Shown: in pieces, positions 44,857-54,104 of the stretch | Layout of the letters: each line of letters opens with the position of its first letter | Position numbering within the stretch: position 1 is the first letter of the stretch | Origin: Promethearchaeota archaeon | Lineage (GTDB): Archaea > Asgardarchaeota > Lokiarchaeia > Sigyniarchaeales > SOKP01 | NCBI GenBank assembly: GCA_016839555.1 | Contig: JAEOUA010000011.1 | Coordinates: forward strand, 124,001-188,000 | Direction of reading: 5' to 3' | DNA: 64,000 nt | Notes under the pieces: generated by a model | What the model was told of the DNA's origin: nothing | The model's database searches: none | Seen by the model: the letters and a program-made list of their open reading frames with translations, nothing else | Program-made: the position numbers and the translations under genes

Positions 44857-45684
44857 ATGATTTCTCAAATATTCCAACAAATAAACTTTTTTGAAATGAT
44901 TTATTTTGGGTTTGTTGATTCAATTGAATTAGGATTGTATTTCGTTGTGATTGGTTATTATTTCCTTATTTTCGCCTATTTTTTAATAATGAGGTTTCGC
45001 GTATCGAAAAAATTATATTGGTTATTCTTCTCACTATTATTTCTTATCTTATCAATTTCTAGAGGCTTTTTTATAATTTATTATTTCTATGCCCCAGAAA
45101 CTCATAGTGCGATTTTAATAATGCTTAATTACAGATTGGCCTTATTTTTTACATGGATCGCCATATCATGTTTAATGGGCATGTTGGGGATCTTTCTTTT
45201 TCCCCCAGAAGGTAATTTAGAAAAAAAATCTGTAGATAAAACTAAAGAATACATCAAATATGCTGTTAGATTAGTATTGATTATATCCCCTATTGTTATA
45301 GGGATTGTGGCATTGACCTTGCCAGATAGATTATTAATTGATGTTGAATTCTTAAAACAATTTTTTATTTTCACATCAATTGAGCCATCCACTATAGCAG
45401 GGTATCCCGCTGGACGCTTTATAATAAATTTAATTTTCCAACCACTATTTAACTTTTTAGTACCAATTATGTTTTTCTATTTGGCGAAAAAAACTTTTGG
45501 AGTACTTAGAAGGTCGTATTTGATAAATGGAATTGGTTTTCTTTTATATTACATTGGAAGGCTCTCTTATAGTATTTTTGGTGCTTTAAATTTACCCCAC
45601 ACCCAAGCCATTTTACCTCCTCTGATTATTTTATTATCATTACTCATAATTGTAATCGCAAATAGTTTTGAAGCATTAAAATAA
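44857..45684 (+). CDS. Seven-transmembrane protein, unknown function
   Basis: The 275 aa protein has seven clear hydrophobic segments with short loops, starting SIELGLYFVVIGYYFLIFAY and ending PPLIILLSLLIIVIANSFEA. The loop after TM3 (FPPEGNLEKKSVDKTKEY) is the only charged one of note. The layout resembles 7TM sensor modules without an attached kinase. I see no retinal lysine or catalytic motif that I would defend. It precedes the coiled-coil gene by 131 bases in the same direction, which may link them. Confidence 0.5.
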   Translation: MISQIFQQINFFEMIYFGFVDSIELGLYFVVIGYYFLIFAYFLIMRFRVSKKLYWLFFSLLFLILSISRGFFIIYYFYAPETHSAILIMLNYRLALFFTWIAISCLMGMLGIFLFPPEGNLEKKSVDKTKEYIKYAVRLVLIISPIVIGIVALTLPDRLLIDVEFLKQFFIFTSIEPSTIAGYPAGRFIINLIFQPLFNFLVPIMFFYLAKKTFGVLRRSYLINGIGFLLYYIGRLSYSIFGALNLPHTQAILPPLIILLSLLIIVIANSFEALK

Positions 45685-45815
45685 ATAGAATTAAAAAAAA
45701 AAAAATTATTAATTTACTTAATATATATAGCATTTTTAACCATGATTATATTAAATTAATGATAATTAATTTTAAATTGTAATATTCCTATAAAATCTAT
45801 ATAGAGGTATAAAAA

Positions 45816-47480
45816 ATGTCAGTACATGGAGACCAGTACCTTCTACCATTATTTCTTGAAAAATCTTCAAATCGTCCAATGTTTCAAGTGGATGAGGAAA
45901 AAATTAATGATGAAATTTGTCTCGCATTTTATTTATTAACGAGAAATCTTAGAGACAATCAAAAAATTCTTTCCTTTGCGAGACTGGCTTGGCCATTTTT
46001 AGCAATACAAGGTGTTTCTAAGCCTGAATCCACTCATATATTTTTAGACGGGATCCAAATTCTCTCAAAAAAGGATAAATTTACTAACCCTCCTCGCAAG
46101 CCATTGATCGGACATTTAATTCGCAATGTAGATAATCTTTCAGAAATAGAGCAATTAAAAAAAATAATAGAAATACTAAAATATGAAGATAAGGATGCCA
46201 AAAAAATTGGTGAAGGGGAAAACGCAGAATTTCAAGAATTTCAAATAAAGAGTTTGGTAAATCCTGAGTTTTTAGATGCTCTAAAAATATTAATCCCTCA
46301 TTTAGAATATAAACCTATCAAAAATTTTGGTCAACTTGATACGGGATTATCAACTGAGAAAGCTTTAGACATTTCCGAGGGATATAGAGGTACTATTGAA
46401 AAATTAAGAGGAAATGCACTTAGATGGAAAGAAGAAATTGAGTTGATAAGCAATGAACTTGATAAAATGCTTAAAAATTTGAATTTACAAATTAAAGATG
46501 CAAGCTTACGTTATGATTCTGAAATTGCCAAACTTTCATTTAGTATTGATGAGGAAGCAGTAACAGAGCAAATTAATTTAAAACAAGATGAATTGAGTCA
46601 ATATAAAAGAAAAGAAAAGAAAAATCTTATTGATAATATCGCAGTTTTATTTAAAAATATTGATAGTGATATAGAAACGATTCTTAAAAAAAACAAATTT
46701 TTTAGTAATGAAGAAATGCTTATAAGAAAAGCTTTTGATGATCTTATACCTAATATAAAGGATCATATTGATTTTTTAAGAGTCCAAGGAAAATATTATC
46801 TATCCTCATTGGATACGATTGAAGATAAAATTCAGATGATTATAAATAAAGCAGATGATATCAATCGAGAGGGTGAACAAAGATTAGAACAATATAAAGA
46901 GGAGGTAAATCAACAATTAAGGGAACGGGATCAACAAATAGCAGCTAAAAAAGAAGAAAAACAGGCAGAAATCGAAAAATTGGAAAATTTAAAAAATAGT
47001 ATCGAGGAAATATTTTCACAGATTAAGCAAATAATCAATATAAAGCAACAAGATTGCTTGAATGAAGCACAAGAATTAATTGCGTGGTCCCTCAGAGATA
47101 CAGAAATAGAAGAGATAAAAATGCCCATTCAATGGATTTATATGCCATTTTACGCGATGTTTATAGAAGATCAAGACTTATTAGAAGAAAATATGATTAT
47201 AGTATTGCCAGGATATATTAATAAAAATTCTGATGAAATATATAAAGATCTTTCCGAAGCATTTTCAGAATTAAAAAAGAATATAAGTGAGAAAATCGAG
47301 GATGATATGGCAATTCGCTCTAATTTCGAATTTAGTGTGGAAAATAATAATTATCTAAAGGATGAGAAATTTAAAGAGAAATTAGAAAAAGGTTTAAATC
47401 TTCTAAAAGAAAAAAATATTATAACTTACAATATAGAAAATCAAATCAATTATACACTTAATAAAATTGATTTAGAATAA
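45816..47480 (+). CDS. Large coiled-coil protein, unknown function
   Basis: The 554 aa protein has a globular N-terminus (residues 1-110; ARLAWPFLAIQGVSKPESTH), then long heptad-rich helices (residues about 185-420, for example NREGEQRLEQYKEEVNQQL and KEEKQAEIEKLENLKNSI). A second small globular part follows (residues about 435-490; IQWIYMPFYAMFIEDQD). There are no membrane segments. GAGGT lies ten bases before the ATG. The build resembles cytoskeletal or SMC-like scaffolds but lacks any ATPase motif. I recognise no family. Confidence 0.5.
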   Translation: MSVHGDQYLLPLFLEKSSNRPMFQVDEEKINDEICLAFYLLTRNLRDNQKILSFARLAWPFLAIQGVSKPESTHIFLDGIQILSKKDKFTNPPRKPLIGHLIRNVDNLSEIEQLKKIIEILKYEDKDAKKIGEGENAEFQEFQIKSLVNPEFLDALKILIPHLEYKPIKNFGQLDTGLSTEKALDISEGYRGTIEKLRGNALRWKEEIELISNELDKMLKNLNLQIKDASLRYDSEIAKLSFSIDEEAVTEQINLKQDELSQYKRKEKKNLIDNIAVLFKNIDSDIETILKKNKFFSNEEMLIRKAFDDLIPNIKDHIDFLRVQGKYYLSSLDTIEDKIQMIINKADDINREGEQRLEQYKEEVNQQLRERDQQIAAKKEEKQAEIEKLENLKNSIEEIFSQIKQIINIKQQDCLNEAQELIAWSLRDTEIEEIKMPIQWIYMPFYAMFIEDQDLLEENMIIVLPGYINKNSDEIYKDLSEAFSELKKNISEKIEDDMAIRSNFEFSVENNNYLKDEKFKEKLEKGLNLLKEKNIITYNIENQINYTLNKIDLE

Positions 47481-47738
47481 ATCTTATTAACTTTATTAAA
47501 TCATTAATATATTATATATAATTGATTGAACCAATTTTTTCCTTACCATTTCCAAAAACTTTTATCTTTATTCTTCATAACTAAAAATTGAATTTTCAGT
47601 TTCGTATTAGATTTATAAAAATTGAGATTGTCTCATTTTAAAATTTACTTAGGACTTGCTAAGAACTTTAAACGATTTAGAATTATTTGATAGTTAAGAT
47701 AAAAAATTTTTTCTATATCAAAAAATTTTAATAAATGT

Positions 47739-48389
47739 ATGCCTAGTAAACCCAAATTAGATCTAAAGAAAAATCGGATTAGAGCTTTTTTCCATTCTTT
47801 AGGAACACATGAAAAAGGAGAGCTTACTGAGGAAATTCAAAAGATTGAAAAAGAGGGAATGGCATATATTCAATTACGCCTTCCAGTAAAGCGTATAACT
47901 GAAGAATTTGAAAATAAAGTAAAAGAAAAAGTAGAACATAATGTTATAAAAGCAGAAATACGAGAAGCCTCCTACCATGATTTGCCAAGCATAAAAGATA
48001 TTTATAATAAAGCGTGGTTGACCAGCAGCACACCTTTTAGAGCTATTGATATTGATACCTTAGGAATTATTTTAGAAGATGAGGACACGGTGTTTTTAAT
48101 AGCAAAAGTATATGGTAGAGATGCAGGCTTTATTATTCTGGATTTTGAAGAAGGAGGAAAAATTGGTACAATTGCTGGGTTAGGTGTATTACCTCGCTTT
48201 CAGAGAAAAGGTTTAGGTACCATGATGGGTATAGCAGCTTGGAATTATTTCAAAGAACACTATCCAAAAATTGAAGAATTAAGGGCGGAAGTATACCAAA
48301 AAAATGAAGTTTCTTATAATTTCATAAAAGGATTAGGTTTTGAAGAATTTGATATAAAATATTATAGGAAGGAAGATTTCGAAGTTTAA
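47739..48389 (+). CDS. GNAT-family N-acetyltransferase, copy 1
   Basis: The 216 aa protein has a GNAT domain at residues about 75-216 with the acetyl-CoA loop LGVLPRFQRKGLGTMMGIAA (RxxGxG) and the closing VYQKNEVSYNFIKGLGFEEF. The first 75 residues form an extra N-terminal part (KNRIRAFFHSLGTHEKGE and LPVKRITEEFENKVKEK) not seen in simple GNATs. It is a tandem paralogue of the next gene, with the same N-terminal extension. The acetyl acceptor is unknown. Confidence 0.78.
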   Translation: MPSKPKLDLKKNRIRAFFHSLGTHEKGELTEEIQKIEKEGMAYIQLRLPVKRITEEFENKVKEKVEHNVIKAEIREASYHDLPSIKDIYNKAWLTSSTPFRAIDIDTLGIILEDEDTVFLIAKVYGRDAGFIILDFEEGGKIGTIAGLGVLPRFQRKGLGTMMGIAAWNYFKEHYPKIEELRAEVYQKNEVSYNFIKGLGFEEFDIKYYRKEDFEV

Positions 48390-48492
48390 CAAATACTCTT
48401 ACTTTTGAATCTTACTTTTAATTGAAAATTATATTCTTTAGATAAAAAACATTCAATAGATTAAAAAATTAGAATTTATCTATTTAAAACTT

Positions 48493-49122
48493 ATGCCAGA
48501 AACTTTAAAAGAAAAGAGAATTAGAACTTTTTTTCAGAGTTTTGAGGAGAAATCTATAGAAGTAAAAGCAGAAGAAAAAGAAGAAGAAATTTGTCTTGAA
48601 TATATACAAATGAAATTACCAGTAGAGAATATAACAGAAGAATTTGAAGCAGAGATTACTGCTAAAGTAAAAAAAAATTTCTTAAATGCTAAAATTAGAA
48701 CGGCAAGTAAAGATGATCTAGAAAGTGTTTTAAGAATTCATAATCGGGCATGGCTCACAGCAAATGAACCTTTTCGACCAATAGAATTAGAATCTCTTGA
48801 GAAGATTTATGAATATCCTGAAACAGAGATTTTAATAGCAAAAGTATATGGTGATGACGGAGGATTTATTATGCTTGATTTTGAAGATGATGGAAAAATA
48901 GGAATAATTGCAGGATTAGGCATATTACCTCGCTTTCAAAGAAAAGGATTAGGAACTGTACTAGGGGTTGCCGCTTGGAACTATTTTAAAAAGAGGGGTG
49001 TAGAAGAATTACGGTGTGAAGTCTATAAGGATAATTCGGCATCATATTCCTTTATAAAATCATTGGGATTTAAAGAATATGGTAGAAAGAAATATACCAA
49101 AGAGGATTTCGCATTAGAGTAA
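48493..49122 (+). CDS. GNAT-family N-acetyltransferase, copy 2
   Basis: The 209 aa paralogue of the preceding gene lies 103 bases downstream. It shares the N-terminal extension (KEKRIRTFFQSFEEKSIE, LPVENITEEFEAEITAK) and the CoA loop LGILPRFQRKGLGTVLGVAA, and differs most in the segment between. This indicates a local duplication with both copies kept intact. The DNA glycosylase gene follows 80 bases later on the same strand. Confidence 0.78.
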   Translation: MPETLKEKRIRTFFQSFEEKSIEVKAEEKEEEICLEYIQMKLPVENITEEFEAEITAKVKKNFLNAKIRTASKDDLESVLRIHNRAWLTANEPFRPIELESLEKIYEYPETEILIAKVYGDDGGFIMLDFEDDGKIGIIAGLGILPRFQRKGLGTVLGVAAWNYFKKRGVEELRCEVYKDNSASYSFIKSLGFKEYGRKKYTKEDFALE

Positions 49123-49201
49123 TTTAGGTTAATTATTTATTAATTTATAGTTATAATTTTAATCTTTTTTATTAATTTCGAGATCTTAGGGAGTTGTTTT
49201 T

Positions 49202-49810
49202 TTGCTAGATAATAAAAAATTGCAGAGATATAATAGAGAATTTTTTAGTGGTAATACAAAGATTATTGCACAAAATCTTATAGGCAGTTATTTAATCAGG
49301 AAAGCTAAAAAAGGCGTAATGGTTGGAAAAATAATCGAAACTGAAGCATACTTAGGGCCAAATGATAAAGCGTGTCATACTTTTAGGTATAAAAAAACTA
49401 AAAGAACCAAGACGATGTATGAAATACCTGGCACATGGTATGTTTATCTTATTTATGGGATGTATCATTGTCTTAATATAATCACGGAACCAGAAGGAAT
49501 CCCTTGTGCAGTACTGATAAGACAATTATATCCTATAGATGGTATTGATTTAATGAAAAAAAATAGAGATACAAAAATAGGTAAAAATTATAAAAATCTT
49601 TTAGATGGTCCTGGAAAATTATGCTTAGCCTTTGATATAACCAAGGAAAAATTTAATGGAAAAGATTCATGCGCTTCAGATGCCAAATTATTTTTAACAA
49701 AAGGAGAAAACATTAAGCCGTTAGAAATCTCTTCCCATAAACGGATTGGAATTGACTATGCTGAAGAAGATAAAGATAAACTACTAAGATTTAAATTAGA
49801 AGAAGAATAA
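49202..49810 (+). CDS. 3-methyladenine DNA glycosylase (AAG/MPG family)
   Basis: The enzyme removes alkylated bases from DNA. The 202 aa protein starts at TTG and has the AAG core: FFSGNTKIIAQNLIGSYLIR, GKIIETEAYLGPNDKACHTF with the catalytic glutamate, TMYEIPGTWYVYLIYGMYHC with the intercalating tyrosine region, and EGIPCAVLIRQLYPIDG. LDGPGKLCLAFDI near residue 135 completes the fold. It matches the single-domain length of the family. It is last in a plus-strand run after the two GNATs. Confidence 0.92.
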   Translation: MLDNKKLQRYNREFFSGNTKIIAQNLIGSYLIRKAKKGVMVGKIIETEAYLGPNDKACHTFRYKKTKRTKTMYEIPGTWYVYLIYGMYHCLNIITEPEGIPCAVLIRQLYPIDGIDLMKKNRDTKIGKNYKNLLDGPGKLCLAFDITKEKFNGKDSCASDAKLFLTKGENIKPLEISSHKRIGIDYAEEDKDKLLRFKLEEE

Positions 49811-49877
49811 TTATTTTACCTAATGTTTATAAGATTATTTTTTTAAAAAAATCACTTTGGAATTTTAATAGAAAAAA

Positions 49878-50720
49878 TTAATCCTTTTTTAGTAATTCTT
49901 TTTTAAGAAATGCATCTAATTCTGAATTTGAATTATAAGCAATTAGAGGTAAGAGTAGATCCATGGAAAGATCATGATCTAACTTTTCTCCATTTATCTT
50001 AAATATTTTTCCTCCCGCTTCCTTAACAATTAAATAGCCTGCTGCCATATCTACTAATCTTATTCCTTTTCTGAAATCAATGTATCCATCAAGACCGCCT
50101 TTAGCAAGATGGCATAAACTTAAAGCAACACTACCCATTACTCTAATTCTATATAACTTATTAAATATGGAGCGATAATCTTTTAATTTTTTTCTAAGAT
50201 TCCATAAATAAAAATCAACTTCAAATATTAATTGATCAGATAAACCTCGTTCAGAAACCGTTATTTTTTTATTATTATAGAATGCTCCTTCTCCTTTTTT
50301 TGCCCAAAAGAGATCTTTTGTCGAGAGATCCAGAACAATTGCTAATTTAATATCCTCTAATTTTTTTCCCTCCGCATAGGCTATAGAGACACTATAGAAA
50401 GGTATAGCCCTAATTGAATTAGTTGAACCGTCAATAGGATCAACAATTAGTTTTCTTTCGGTTTTTTGTGCTTTTATTTTATTTCCTATATATTTTTTGC
50501 CAATTTCTTCACTGAGTAATAAAATGTCTATTTTGTTTTTTTCCAATTCTTTAATAATAGTACTTTCTGCTAAGGTATCAATCCTCATGCTTATATCACC
50601 ACCTGCGCCACGACTTAATTCTGTAGCGCCCTCTTTAGTCCCAATCAATGGTGCGACGTTTTCATGAACCTTTAACACTAAATTTTTTAGAAAATCTATA
50701 TCTATTTCTTTTGAGCTCAT
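49878..50720 (-). CDS. Inositol monophosphatase / fructose-bisphosphatase family phosphatase
   Basis: The 280 aa protein has the lithium-sensitive phosphatase motifs: LLLSEEIGK near residue 66 (metal glutamate), IVDPIDGSTNSIRAIPFYSV near residue 90 (DPIDGT-type motif) and RLVDMAAGYLIVKEAGGKI near residue 220. Archaeal members often accept both inositol phosphate and fructose-1,6-bisphosphate; the choice here is not readable. It is convergent with the DNA glycosylase gene and followed upstream by a gap of 226 bases with no gene. Confidence 0.88.
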   Translation of the reverse strand: MSSKEIDIDFLKNLVLKVHENVAPLIGTKEGATELSRGAGGDISMRIDTLAESTIIKELEKNKIDILLLSEEIGKKYIGNKIKAQKTERKLIVDPIDGSTNSIRAIPFYSVSIAYAEGKKLEDIKLAIVLDLSTKDLFWAKKGEGAFYNNKKITVSERGLSDQLIFEVDFYLWNLRKKLKDYRSIFNKLYRIRVMGSVALSLCHLAKGGLDGYIDFRKGIRLVDMAAGYLIVKEAGGKIFKINGEKLDHDLSMDLLLPLIAYNSNSELDAFLKKELLKKD

Positions 50721-50946
50721 ATTTAACTAAATTTAGTTTCCCCATATTATTTTTTCGAAAATTCCCCAAATAAAGATGAAATATACCACTATTTTAACCT
50801 AAAATACCCACTGATTATTTCAATTATTTATTGATAATTTAATGGTTTATCCACTTTAAACTCGATAAGAATTTTAATCTTAAATTATTTTTTTATTCTT
50901 TCTTTTAATATATGTTTAGCTACATTATTTTTTTCTTTTTTAATTT

Positions 50947-51492
50947 TCATATTAAATTCTTTTTGAAGTACTGTGATAATTCTTTCATCCAATTCGGCCA
51001 TTTTATGTTAGAAGGAGCATCATAAGAAGGATGGTGAAATTTTATATCAATTATGGGGCTTCCATCAAGAGCATCCAAGCCTTTTACTTTTAATATATTT
51101 TTTTTCCTTTCTAAAAGCTCTACTGTTGTAGAGCAAATAGGATTTGGTCTAGATGGACTTCTAGTGGCAAATACTCCCACCAATGGAAGTTTTTTTTGCC
51201 CTGTGGGATGAACTTTTCTGACTGCCCGACCTTCATCGCCTATATTATGCGACCAATATAGATCCATTATATGAGAAAAATCCTCTATTCCATCTAAACA
51301 CTCTTCCTATTCTTCTTTAATAATAAGTTCTGATATACTCTCTTTACCAGTCTTTGTCTTAGTTAAAATTTCTTCATCAAGTTCGAGATCTTGATCTTGA
51401 TAAGTTAGCGAAGCTTCTTTATAAGTGCTCTTTACTATCCCAATAGGTCTGATAAAATAATTTTCTAGTTTATTTTCTATTTTTCCTGTCAT
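50947..51492 (-). pseudogene. TrmO/TsaA-type tRNA methyltransferase interrupted by one in-frame UAG
   Basis: Two track ORFs (61 aa and 106 aa) belong to one frame. It runs ...SELIIKEE, TAG (51307-51309), EECLDGIEDFSHI, then MDLYWSHN..., with no shift. Together they give about 181 aa. The product matches TrmO, which N6-methylates t6A37 in some tRNAs: IRPIGIVKSTYKE near the start, GIEDFSHI..LYWSH, GVFATRSPSRPNPIC, and KGLDALDGSPIIDIKFHHP. In relatives the stop position is occupied by Phe or Tyr, so TAT/TAC to TAG is a one-base change. It may be a nonsense mutation, a sequencing error, or UAG readthrough. It follows the methyltransferase gene by 53 bases. Confidence 0.75.
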
Positions 51493-51545
51493 TTTTAAAC
51501 GAAATCACTCCTATCAAATCTATTGTTTTTTTTCTCTGATTTTTA

Positions 51546-52079
51546 TCACTTAATTTTTTTGAAGTTTAATATTTTGCCTTTCTCTATATGATCTTCATGA
51601 ACAACTTTTATAGTATATTCGCTTTCTAAACTAAAGCCGGTTGCTTTCATTTTTTCTTTAAAGTATTTTATACCATTTGAACTTATATGGGTGGGAAAAA
51701 CAGAAATCATGGCGTTTTCTTTTCCTACCTTATAGACCTCCTTCAATAAATTTTCCGTTTTTTTATCACGTGGACTAAAATACCAAAAGATATCATAGAG
51801 AAGAACAACATCTACTCTATTTGGTAAATAGATACCTAATTCTACATCTTTTTCAATTATTTTTATATTCTGTAATTTTTCTAAGTTGATTTTCTTTTTC
51901 AACTCGTCTAATTTACTATTGCTTCTATCTATTGCATAAACTAAACCTCCTTTACCAATTAATTTTGCAGCAGGAATTGTATAAGTGCCATCACCACAAC
52001 AACAATCCAATACTGTCTGGCCCTTACTAATTCCTATAGTTTTCAGAGCTTGTTCAGCATATGCTTTTAAATCTCTCAA
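51546..52079 (-). CDS. Class I SAM-dependent methyltransferase
   Basis: The 177 aa protein has the SAM-binding motif QTVLDCCCGDGTYTIPAAKL (motif I), then LVYAIDRSNSKLDEL (motif II), and DVVLLYDIFWYFSPRDKK (motif IV region). It has no recognisable extra domain, so the substrate is unknown. It is probably co-transcribed with the interrupted trmO 53 bases downstream. The three adjacent cysteines in motif I (DCCCGDG) are unusual for the loop but not unique. Confidence 0.8.
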   Translation of the reverse strand: MRDLKAYAEQALKTIGISKGQTVLDCCCGDGTYTIPAAKLIGKGGLVYAIDRSNSKLDELKKKINLEKLQNIKIIEKDVELGIYLPNRVDVVLLYDIFWYFSPRDKKTENLLKEVYKVGKENAMISVFPTHISSNGIKYFKEKMKATGFSLESEYTIKVVHEDHIEKGKILNFKKIK

Positions 52080-52295
52080 TTTTTATCTCAATACGAGAAT
52101 CTTATTTTTTTATAATTTCAGAATATTTTATTATATACTTAGAAAAAATAGAAGATTTTAGTTTTATTGCAATTTTATCTTTTTTATTCAAGATTGCTCC
52201 TAAGTATAGTAATGAAAAACTATTTTTTATTCTTTTTTTAAATATATAAGATTAGATTTCAACAAATTTTACTATATAATTTTAATGGAAATTGT

Positions 52296-52823
52296 TAACT
52301 TGCTTTTTCATCATTTACAATTTCTTTTAATTGCGAATGATCGGTTTGTATTGCATCAATAAAGCTATTTTGAAAGACTAATTTAGGACCTTTTTTCAAT
52401 TTCATCCTTGTATATATCTTGTCAATATTATTAGAGCTTAACCAATCCGAAATTAAAATCCCTTTTCTCTTTTCTCTATCAACATATTTATTTTTTAAAA
52501 CTTCAATTTTTGATAATTCCCCATTTTCTAATTCTAAAAGTCCAAAAAAAGGAGCTTCACCATATCGCTCATGAATGTGAGAGTTTAATCCATCATTGTT
52601 TTCTAATGGTACAGCTATTTTACTTGTTTTAACTTTTTGAATACTTGTTGTTATAACGATTTTAAAAATTTCACGAAATTGCTGTTGGATTTTATTTGAT
52701 AACTTTTTTTTTAGTAAATCTACTTTTGAAAGTGGCAGATCTTTACTTAATTTTAAATCTGCTTCTAAAAAATTATATTTACCATATGCTCTAATCTCTA
52801 AATTATCAATACTTTAAACTCAT
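52296..52823 (-). pseudogene. CDF C-terminal domain + NifX/DiNase-like protein, frame broken at 5' end
   Basis: This gene is missing from the ORF track. On the minus strand a frame of about 171 codons reads IDNLEIRAYGKYNFLEADLK (like the cytoplasmic C-terminal domain of cation diffusion facilitators). KIAVPLENNDGLNSHIHERY and GEAPFFGLLELENGELSKIE follow, the dinitrogenase iron-molybdenum cofactor (NifX/NifB-C) domain. The only start nearby is ATG 52823-52821 (MSLKY then TGA) in another frame. Dropping one T would join it as MSLKIDNLEIRAYG. Otherwise it could start at ATT 52810, which lacks an SD. The six CDF membrane helices are absent; upstream is a different gene 10 bases away. It is either a recent frameshift or a sequencing error. 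Confidence 0.6.
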
Positions 52824-52833
52824 TTTTTTGTCT

Positions 52834-53286
52834 CTATTCCTTTTTTTCTTTTTTCTCTGTGAAATCTCTTTCACTTAAAAATTCATTTGTAGCAAATTCA
52901 ATTTTCTCTGTTAGTAGATGACTTAATAATAAGGTTAATAATTTACTATCTGGAAACTTTAAATCATTACTATAAGAGCCAATTTCAAAAGTAAAAATGC
53001 TTTTCGAAGAGTCTTTCCAATATACAAAAATTTCAGTACTTTCTTGGTTGAATATATGATATCCGCGCCAACTATCTAATTTTTGTTCTAAGACCTCTAT
53101 AATACAAATAATTTCATTTAAGCTTATTTTTATCGTCTTTCCTTCCTTTTGTGAAAGCTTTTCCCAATCTCCATTTCCTTTCTTTTTTATAGATGTAAGA
53201 AAAATATAGGGAATTTTTTTGCCAGGACTTTCCAAAATTAGTGCTGTTTTATTTCCCCAAAAAGATTTTTTATGAATATCTGCCAA
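52834..53286 (-). CDS. Small soluble protein, unknown function
   Basis: The 150 aa protein alternates beta strands and one central helix: KTALILESPGKKIPYIFLTS, DWEKLSQKEGKTIKISLNEI, VLEQKLDSWRGYHIF, IFVYWKD. The order recalls PC4/whirly-type single-strand DNA-binding folds, but I would not assign that. The C-terminus is Lys/Glu-rich. It ends in TAG ten bases before the next, disrupted gene on the same strand, suggesting one operon with the CDF-C/NifX, methyltransferase and trmO genes. Confidence 0.5.
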   Translation of the reverse strand: MADIHKKSFWGNKTALILESPGKKIPYIFLTSIKKKGNGDWEKLSQKEGKTIKISLNEIICIIEVLEQKLDSWRGYHIFNQESTEIFVYWKDSSKSIFTFEIGSYSNDLKFPDSKLLTLLLSHLLTEKIEFATNEFLSERDFTEKKEKKE

Positions 53287-53442
53287 TTTTGATCGGTCAA
53301 ATTTTACTATTTATTAAAAACCCAGTATAAAAAAGCTTCGTATTTTATTTCAGAATTATTAAATTAATAATTAATTAATTTTGATAGTTAACATAAATAA
53401 AGAGTTTAGAAAAAAGAGATATACTTAATAATTGAAAAAAAT

Positions 53443-53748
53443 TTACATTAGTTCGATTTCGACTAATACTGATTCGGGTATGGAAATCTTCATGATCAAA
53501 TGCATGGATCGTTCATTCGCGATTATCTCAAACAAACGCTTATGGATTCGCATCTCAAATTTCGCCCATGTAGCAGTTCCCTGGCCCGATGGCGCTTTAA
53601 GGATTGGTACTAATAATTTTTTAGTGGGTAATGGGATTGGTCCATGCTTTTTAATCCCTTGAGTTTTACATACGCTCTCTATTTGGTTGCATACGGTCTT
53701 TAAATCTTCTAATTCTGTTGATGATAATCTGATACGGGCCTTTTGCAC
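53443..53748 (-). CDS. rps10: Ribosomal protein uS10
   Basis: This small-subunit protein binds 16S rRNA in the head. The 101 aa product is the archaeal length and reads KARIRLSSTELEDLKTVCNQ, KKHGPIPLPTKKLLVPILKA, then ATWAKFEMRIHKRLFEI. The start is GTG, the only usual start before the upstream TAA. In most archaea uS10 lies after elongation factor 1-alpha; here it stands alone with no translation gene beside it. Confidence 0.95.
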   Translation of the reverse strand: MQKARIRLSSTELEDLKTVCNQIESVCKTQGIKKHGPIPLPTKKLLVPILKAPSGQGTATWAKFEMRIHKRLFEIIANERSMHLIMKISIPESVLVEIELM

Positions 53749-54104
53749 GTTAATTTAGCACCAAGAGTTTTTTAAAATAGTTCGGACAATATTATTTTAT
53801 TTATTGTTCCATTCGGAAACTTATAAATAGTAGTTTGGATAATTAATATTCTTAAAAAAACTTTTTTATAATTCTTCGAATATAGGATTCTACTCCTCAT
53901 AAATTCTATAGTATTATTTAAAAAGGAACGTGTAAAAATCATTTTAAAAACCCTAAGGCGGTGCTTACAAATATTTTTTTTTTAATATAGTATAACAAGG
54001 CAAATTTTATTCAAATCCAATAAATTTTTGAGATTAAAGCTGTAAATTAATTTTTTCTTATAAAAAATTCTTGAAATATATAGAGAATAGAAAAGAATGC
54101 TTTA
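53749..54104. other. Intergenic region between double-SIS gene and uS10
   Basis: These 356 bases hold the uS10 promoter region and the sequence after the double-SIS gene; both genes are on the minus strand. I see no protein gene. A short G/C-rich stretch, CCCTAAGGCGGTGCTTACA, followed by ten T residues near 53951-53980 on the plus strand, stands out from the AT background and could be the end of a small RNA. I could not draw a convincing hairpin for it. Confidence 0.35.

Noticed and set aside
50721-50946. Possible hidden gene in the gap between trmO and the IMPase
   Set aside because: Only a 21-codon frame follows a start, and both strands are rich in stops.
53951-53980. Possible small RNA (CCCTAAGGCGGTGCTTACA then poly-T) upstream of uS10
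   Set aside because: An ACA-like end followed by T-run suggested an H/ACA RNA, but I could not draw a supporting hairpin, so I only mention it in the gap description.
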